From Nocardioides sp. (GTDB taxonomy: Bacteria > Actinomycetota > Actinomycetes > Propionibacteriales > Nocardioidaceae), in NCBI GenBank assembly GCA_023252065.1, contig JAHEXO010000074.1, positions 1-7,998 of the forward strand: DNA of 7,998 bases. The letters run 5' to 3'. Below the pieces are notes generated by a model, which was not told the origin of the DNA, searched no databases, and saw only the letters and a program-made list of their open reading frames with translations. The position numbers were made by a program, and so were the translations under genes. Shown here one piece after another: positions 4,645 to 7,998 of this stretch (position 1 is the first letter of the stretch; each line of letters opens with the position of its first letter).

Positions 4645-7317
4645 TCAGCGCTCGATCTGCCCGGCCCCGGCCATCACGGCCTCACGCCGGCTGCTCACCC
4701 CGAGCTTGCGGTAGAGCGACTTCAGGTGGACCTTCACGGTGTTCACCGAGACGAAGAGCTCGGTCGCGATCTCCTCGTTGCTCATCATGCTGGGCAGCAG
4801 CTGGAGCACCGCCAGCTCACGGTCGGTGAGCGACTCGATCGGCCGGTGACCGTAGCTGTCGTCGAGGTCGAGCATCGCGTTGACCACGTCGACGTGGGGC
4901 GCCCCGCTGAGGCGGTAGCGCCGGAGCAGCGGGAGCAACCGGATCCGGTTGCGGTAGAACGGCCGCAGGTAGTCCTCCGGCACTCCTTGGGCAAGGGCGT
5001 CGATGAGGCACTGCAAGGCCTTCGCGTCGCGACGCGCTTCGTCATTGGCCTGGGCGCAGATCACCAGCGCCTGCACCGACCGCAGCCCACCGTCGAGGTA
5101 GTCGACCAGGGGCTCCACCTCGGCCAGGGCCTCCTCGGGCCGTCCCTCGTCGACGAGCGCCTGTCCGCGCACGATCCTGGCCGCCGGGGCTGCCGGCTCC
5201 GCCTCCAGCAGCCTACGGGCCTCGGCCGGTCGACCGCCCGCCAGCTCGAGCTCGGCGGCCACGAGCAGCGTCCACGCGGCGAGGAACCCGTTGGGCGGCA
5301 GGTCGGCCTGGAGGCGGCGTACGTCGGCAAGGATGTCGCGGGCCCGGGTGTCGCGGCCGTCCTCGGCGAAGAACCGCGCGGTGGCCAGCCAGCGGCAGAC
5401 GTCGAGCAGCTCGTCGGGACGCCGCTCGAGCATGTGAGCAGCCTCGTCGAGGGCGGCCGCACACGCCTCGCGCTCGCTGCGCTGGAGACGGACCAGGGCG
5501 AGGGCCAGCCAGGCGCTCGTGGACTGGACGTCGTCGGACCACCCGGCGGCCCGGCCGAGGCCGAGAGACTCCTCGGCCAGCTCGCCGGCTTCACGGATCT
5601 GTGCCCCCATGGCCAGCACGAGCGACAGATAGGCGCGGGCCAGGATGCCGCTGTCCACCGGGTCGGGTCGGTCTGAGGGCGAAGCGGCCACCGCTCGCCG
5701 GAGGTGCTCCTCGGCGGCCTCGAAGTCGCCCAGCCACACCAGGCTCTTGCCGAGCAGGGTGTCGGCGTGGGTGGCGTAGGCCGGCAGCGCCGGTATCGCG
5801 CGCACCGGGTCGACCTGGACGGCCAGGGCCGCGGTGAGCTCGCCGGCCCGGCGGCTCTCCTTGGCCGCGACGTCGACGTGGTAGAGCGCACGGGCCGCGC
5901 TCGCCCGCACCAGCGCCAGCACCGCGCCGACCAGCGTCGCGTCGGAGCCCCCGAGCTCGCCGCTCAGTGCCTCGGCCAGCTCCAGCTGCTCGGCGAGACG
6001 GGTCGAGCGACCTTCGTCGTGGAGGGCCAGCACCCGAGCGGTCGCGACCCACGGGTCACCGCCGCCCACGTCGTCGGGGATCTCGGCGAGCAGCGCGCGG
6101 ACCGAGCGGCCGGCGTGCCCGAAGGCGATCGGGCCCGCGTGAGTGACCGCGAGCCGGCCGACGAACGTCCACTCGCGCGCGGCCAGCGCGTGCCGCAGCG
6201 CCTCCTCGTACTCCCCGGTGTCGGCCAGCCACTCGGCGGCGGCGACGTGGAGCCGCGGCACCAGCTCGGGATCCTCGACCGAGAGACGGTGGCGGCAGAG
6301 GTCCTGGACGAGCCGGTGGTAGCGGTACCACTGCTGGTGCTCGTCGAGTGGGACCAGGGGTACGCCGTCGCGCTCCAGCCGCTCCAGTGCCGCGGCGCCT
6401 CCCGTCGTACCGGTGAGGTGCTCAGCCAGGGCTCCGTCGACCCGCTCGACCACGCTGGTCAGCAGCAAGAACCGGCGCAGCTCGTCGGGCACCCGGTCGA
6501 GGACCTCCGCCACGAGGTAGTCCGCGACCGCGCGGTTGTCGCCGGCGAACGCGGCGACCGCCGCGGCACGCTCGGAGCCGTCGCGCCCCTGGAGGGACAG
6601 CGCGGCCAGCCGGAGCCCGACGGCCCACCCCTCGGTGCGCTCGAGCAGCAGATCGACCTCGCCGTCGTCGAGCGCTACCCGGTGCTGCGCGAGCAGGTCG
6701 ACGGCCTCGTCGCGGTCGAAGGCGAGCTCGGCCTGGCGGATCTCGGCGAGCTCGCCGGACACGCGGAGGCGGTGCAGCGACAGGGCGGGGTCGGACCGCG
6801 AGATGAGGACGACTCGGACCGTGTCGGGCAGCATCCGGAGCAGGAGGTCGATGCTGCGCAGCGACTCACGGTCCTGCACCTCGTGGAGGTCCTCGAGCAC
6901 CAGCACGACCGGGGTGTGGTCCTGCAGGAAGCTCGACAGCAGTCGCGCGATGTAGTCCTCGTCGGCGTCGGCCGGAGCGCGCAGGTCGGCGGGCGGTCCG
7001 TCGGTGGCTCGGGAGAGCGCGGTGGTGACCAGCGACCAGAGTCGCTGGGGGTCGTTGCAGTCGGGCCCGAGCGCCACCCAGGCCACGCGGACCGGCCGGC
7101 CCCGGACCGAGTCCACCCAGGCGGTGACGAGCTGGGTCTTCCCCGAGCCGGGTCCCGCGCACACGAGCGTGACGGCGTGCGTGGTGCCCTGGTCGAGCAG
7201 CGACAGCAGATCCGGCCGGGCGAGGGTCCGGACGTTGGGGCGGGGCGCCGTCGTCCGGGTGTGCAGCAGGGTCGTCTCGCCTTGCTCCGGAGCCGCGGCC
7301 GACGGCTCGATGGTCAA
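4645..7317 (-). CDS. MalT/LAL-type ATP-binding LuxR-family transcription regulator
   Basis: An 890-residue signal-transducing ATPase regulator of the MalT/LAL (STAND) type, which binds DNA as an oligomer after sensing an inducer. N-terminal NTPase: Walker A GPGSGKT (55-61), Walker B VVLVLEDLH (137-145) and the LISRSDP sensor segment (171-177), followed by a winged-helix-like region with WYRYHRLVQDLCRHRL (330-345). A long Ala/Leu/Glu-rich helical-repeat region (about 350-820, TPR-like) probably receives the signal. The C-terminal LuxR helix-turn-helix occupies about 827-890 (LTDRELAVLQLL, then NEEIATELFVSVNTVKVHLKS). The length is typical of the family and all motifs look intact. Start: TTG at 7317, chosen because GGAGGGGG (7322-7329) precedes it at 7-nt spacing and the family's usual N-terminal segment starts soon after. 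It is divergent from the MFS exporter, which is an obvious but unproven target. The inducer is unknown. Confidence 0.9.
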   Translation of the reverse strand: MTIEPSAAAPEQGETTLLHTRTTAPRPNVRTLARPDLLSLLDQGTTHAVTLVCAGPGSGKTQLVTAWVDSVRGRPVRVAWVALGPDCNDPQRLWSLVTTALSRATDGPPADLRAPADADEDYIARLLSSFLQDHTPVVLVLEDLHEVQDRESLRSIDLLLRMLPDTVRVVLISRSDPALSLHRLRVSGELAEIRQAELAFDRDEAVDLLAQHRVALDDGEVDLLLERTEGWAVGLRLAALSLQGRDGSERAAAVAAFAGDNRAVADYLVAEVLDRVPDELRRFLLLTSVVERVDGALAEHLTGTTGGAAALERLERDGVPLVPLDEHQQWYRYHRLVQDLCRHRLSVEDPELVPRLHVAAAEWLADTGEYEEALRHALAAREWTFVGRLAVTHAGPIAFGHAGRSVRALLAEIPDDVGGGDPWVATARVLALHDEGRSTRLAEQLELAEALSGELGGSDATLVGAVLALVRASAARALYHVDVAAKESRRAGELTAALAVQVDPVRAIPALPAYATHADTLLGKSLVWLGDFEAAEEHLRRAVAASPSDRPDPVDSGILARAYLSLVLAMGAQIREAGELAEESLGLGRAAGWSDDVQSTSAWLALALVRLQRSEREACAAALDEAAHMLERRPDELLDVCRWLATARFFAEDGRDTRARDILADVRRLQADLPPNGFLAAWTLLVAAELELAGGRPAEARRLLEAEPAAPAARIVRGQALVDEGRPEEALAEVEPLVDYLDGGLRSVQALVICAQANDEARRDAKALQCLIDALAQGVPEDYLRPFYRNRIRLLPLLRRYRLSGAPHVDVVNAMLDLDDSYGHRPIESLTDRELAVLQLLPSMMSNEEIATELFVSVNTVKVHLKSLYRKLGVSSRREAVMAGAGQIER

Positions 7318-7347
7318 CGAACCCCCTCCGACCTTGCGCGCGGCCTC

Positions 7348-7377
7348 ATGCTACCCGCGCACCCGCTCAGCGCCGAA
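7348..7377 (-). promoter_or_regulatory. Possible promoter of the LuxR-type regulator gene
   Basis: On the minus strand TTCGGC (complement of 7372-7377) and TAGCAT (complement of 7348-7353) are separated by 18 bp and resemble actinobacterial -35 and -10 elements. Transcription would begin near 7341, giving a leader of about 24 nt with the GGAGG ribosome-binding site. This is a weak pattern match only. Confidence 0.3.
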
Positions 7378-7450
7378 GATCGTCACTGCGTGAGCGGAAG
7401 GGGTCTCGCTTCAGGGATCGCCGAGCCCGGGGGTCGGGCGCTCCAACTTG

Positions 7451-7465
7451 GTTGCCCTGGGCAAC
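7451..7465. promoter_or_regulatory. Perfect 15-bp palindrome in the MFS exporter promoter (putative operator)
   Basis: GTTGCCC-T-GGGCAAC is a perfect inverted repeat with a 1-bp centre. A third half-site-like CAAC precedes it at 7444-7447. A TAGAGT hexamer at 7473-7478 is a good -10 candidate for the exporter gene. Possible -35 sequences, TTGCCC (7452-7457, 15-bp spacer) or TTGGTT (7448-7453, 19-bp spacer), overlap the palindrome. A protein bound there would block RNA polymerase, as TetR- or MarR-type repressors of drug pumps do. Confidence 0.5.
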
Positions 7466-7516
7466 GATCCGCTAGAGTCGGGGCGCCCGCCTCGACCGCT
7501 GCCCGCAGGAGATCTC

Positions 7517-7998
7517 GTGACGTCCGCCCGCGCCGTTCCGGCCCACCCCACCATCGCGGTCGTCGCCCTGTGCTTCGGCGGCCTCACCGCGGCGCTCACG
7601 CAGACGATGGTCATCCCGATCCAGAGCGAGCTGCCACAGCTGCTGTCGACCTCGGCGTCCAACGCCGGCTGGGTGATCACCGCGACACTGCTGGCCGCCG
7701 CCGTCTCGATGCCGGTGGCAGGCCGGCTCGCAGACCTCTACGGCAAGCAGCGGGTGCTCGTCGTCAACGCCGCACTGCTCGTCGTCGGGTCCGTGGTGTG
7801 CGCCCTGTCGAGCACGATCGTGCCGATGCTGGCGGGACGGGCCCTGCAGGGCTTCGCGATGGGCTTCATCCCGGTCGGCATCTCGCTGATGCGCGAGTTC
7901 ACGCCGCCCCACATGACCTCGACCGCGATCGCGGCGATGAGTGCCACGCTCGGGGTGGGCGGCGCGATCGGCTTGCCCCTGGCGGCCTGGATCGCCGA
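7517..7998 (+). CDS. DHA2-type MFS drug exporter, N-terminal part (runs off the right edge)
   Basis: The first 160 residues of a major facilitator superfamily protein of the EmrB/QacA (DHA2, 14-helix) drug:proton antiporter type. Helix 1 (about 11-30) leads into TMVIPIQSELP (30-40), a variant of the family's first-helix motif in which the usual Asp is Gln29. Motif A is GRLADLYGKQR (69-79). RALQGFAMG (108-116) matches motif B with its Arg and Gln-Gly. GVGGAIGLPLAAW (146-158) matches the antiporter motif C region. At least four membrane helices are visible. Start: GTG at 7517 with AGGAGA (7507-7512) 4 nt upstream. The rest of the gene lies outside the window, so intactness cannot be judged. Substrates are probably amphipathic drugs or metabolites, exported across the cytoplasmic membrane. 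The divergent LAL regulator and the palindrome upstream suggest inducible expression. Confidence 0.87.
   Translation, partial: MTSARAVPAHPTIAVVALCFGGLTAALTQTMVIPIQSELPQLLSTSASNAGWVITATLLAAAVSMPVAGRLADLYGKQRVLVVNAALLVVGSVVCALSSTIVPMLAGRALQGFAMGFIPVGISLMREFTPPHMTSTAIAAMSATLGVGGAIGLPLAAWIA

Noticed and set aside
4726..5676. A 316-codon plus-strand frame opposite the LuxR-type gene
   Set aside because: It is a His/Val/Gln/Arg-rich shadow of the regulator's C-terminal half, with no start context or domain.
7383..7393. Short inverted repeat TCAC-TGC-GTGA between the divergent regulator and exporter
   Set aside because: The arms are only 4 bp, too short to separate from chance, and it does not sit at an informative distance from either start.
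7423..7443. Possible hairpin GAGCCCG...CGGGCGCTC upstream of the exporter
   Set aside because: The stem needs a bulge, and such partial repeats are common by chance in sequence this GC-rich.

Overview
The window is chromosomal DNA from a high-GC actinobacterium. G or C dominates third codon positions, GTG and TTG starts are used beside ATG, and the gene families present are typical of the group. Nocardioidaceae or a close relative is a reasonable guess, but nothing here fixes the genus. No rRNA, tRNA, CRISPR array, insertion sequence or phage gene was seen. Coding density is high, and no gene-free stretch exceeds about 260 bases.

Layout. (1) 1-222, minus: N-terminus of a lipoprotein that runs off the left edge. 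(2) 283-1026, plus: a FetB/UPF0014-type ABC permease with no ATPase gene beside it in the window, followed at 1063-1455 by a small single-pass membrane protein of unknown function. (3) 1481-2341, minus: a probable two-gene operon encoding a flavin split-barrel protein (PPOX/NimA-like) and then an AhpD-like CxxC protein. Its promoter carries a DosR/DevR-like box. (4) 2602-4068, plus: a two-HKD cardiolipin synthase preceded by a 13-codon leader ORF that overlaps its start codon. (5) 4126-4628, plus: two overlapping small genes encoding unrecognised proteins that look like distant relatives of each other. (6) 4645-7317, minus: a large MalT/LAL-type ATP-binding LuxR regulator. (7) 7517 to the right edge, plus: the start of a DHA2-type MFS exporter transcribed divergently from the regulator.

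How the parts may work together. The PPOX/AhpD pair reads as a redox or low-oxygen stress operon. The cardiolipin synthase and the two-gene small-protein unit each have the same 17-bp palindrome (TCACCC-N5-GGGTGA) upstream, suggesting one regulator for membrane lipid remodelling and the unknown pair. Both convergent gene junctions (1455/1481 and 4628/4645) are filled by a compact perfect inverted repeat, probably a two-way terminator. The exporter has a perfect 15-bp palindrome over its likely -35 region, a probable repressor site.

The most interesting items are the shared palindrome, the DosR-like promoter, the coupled leader ORF, and the unknown small-protein pair. All the regulatory readings are inferences from sequence pattern.
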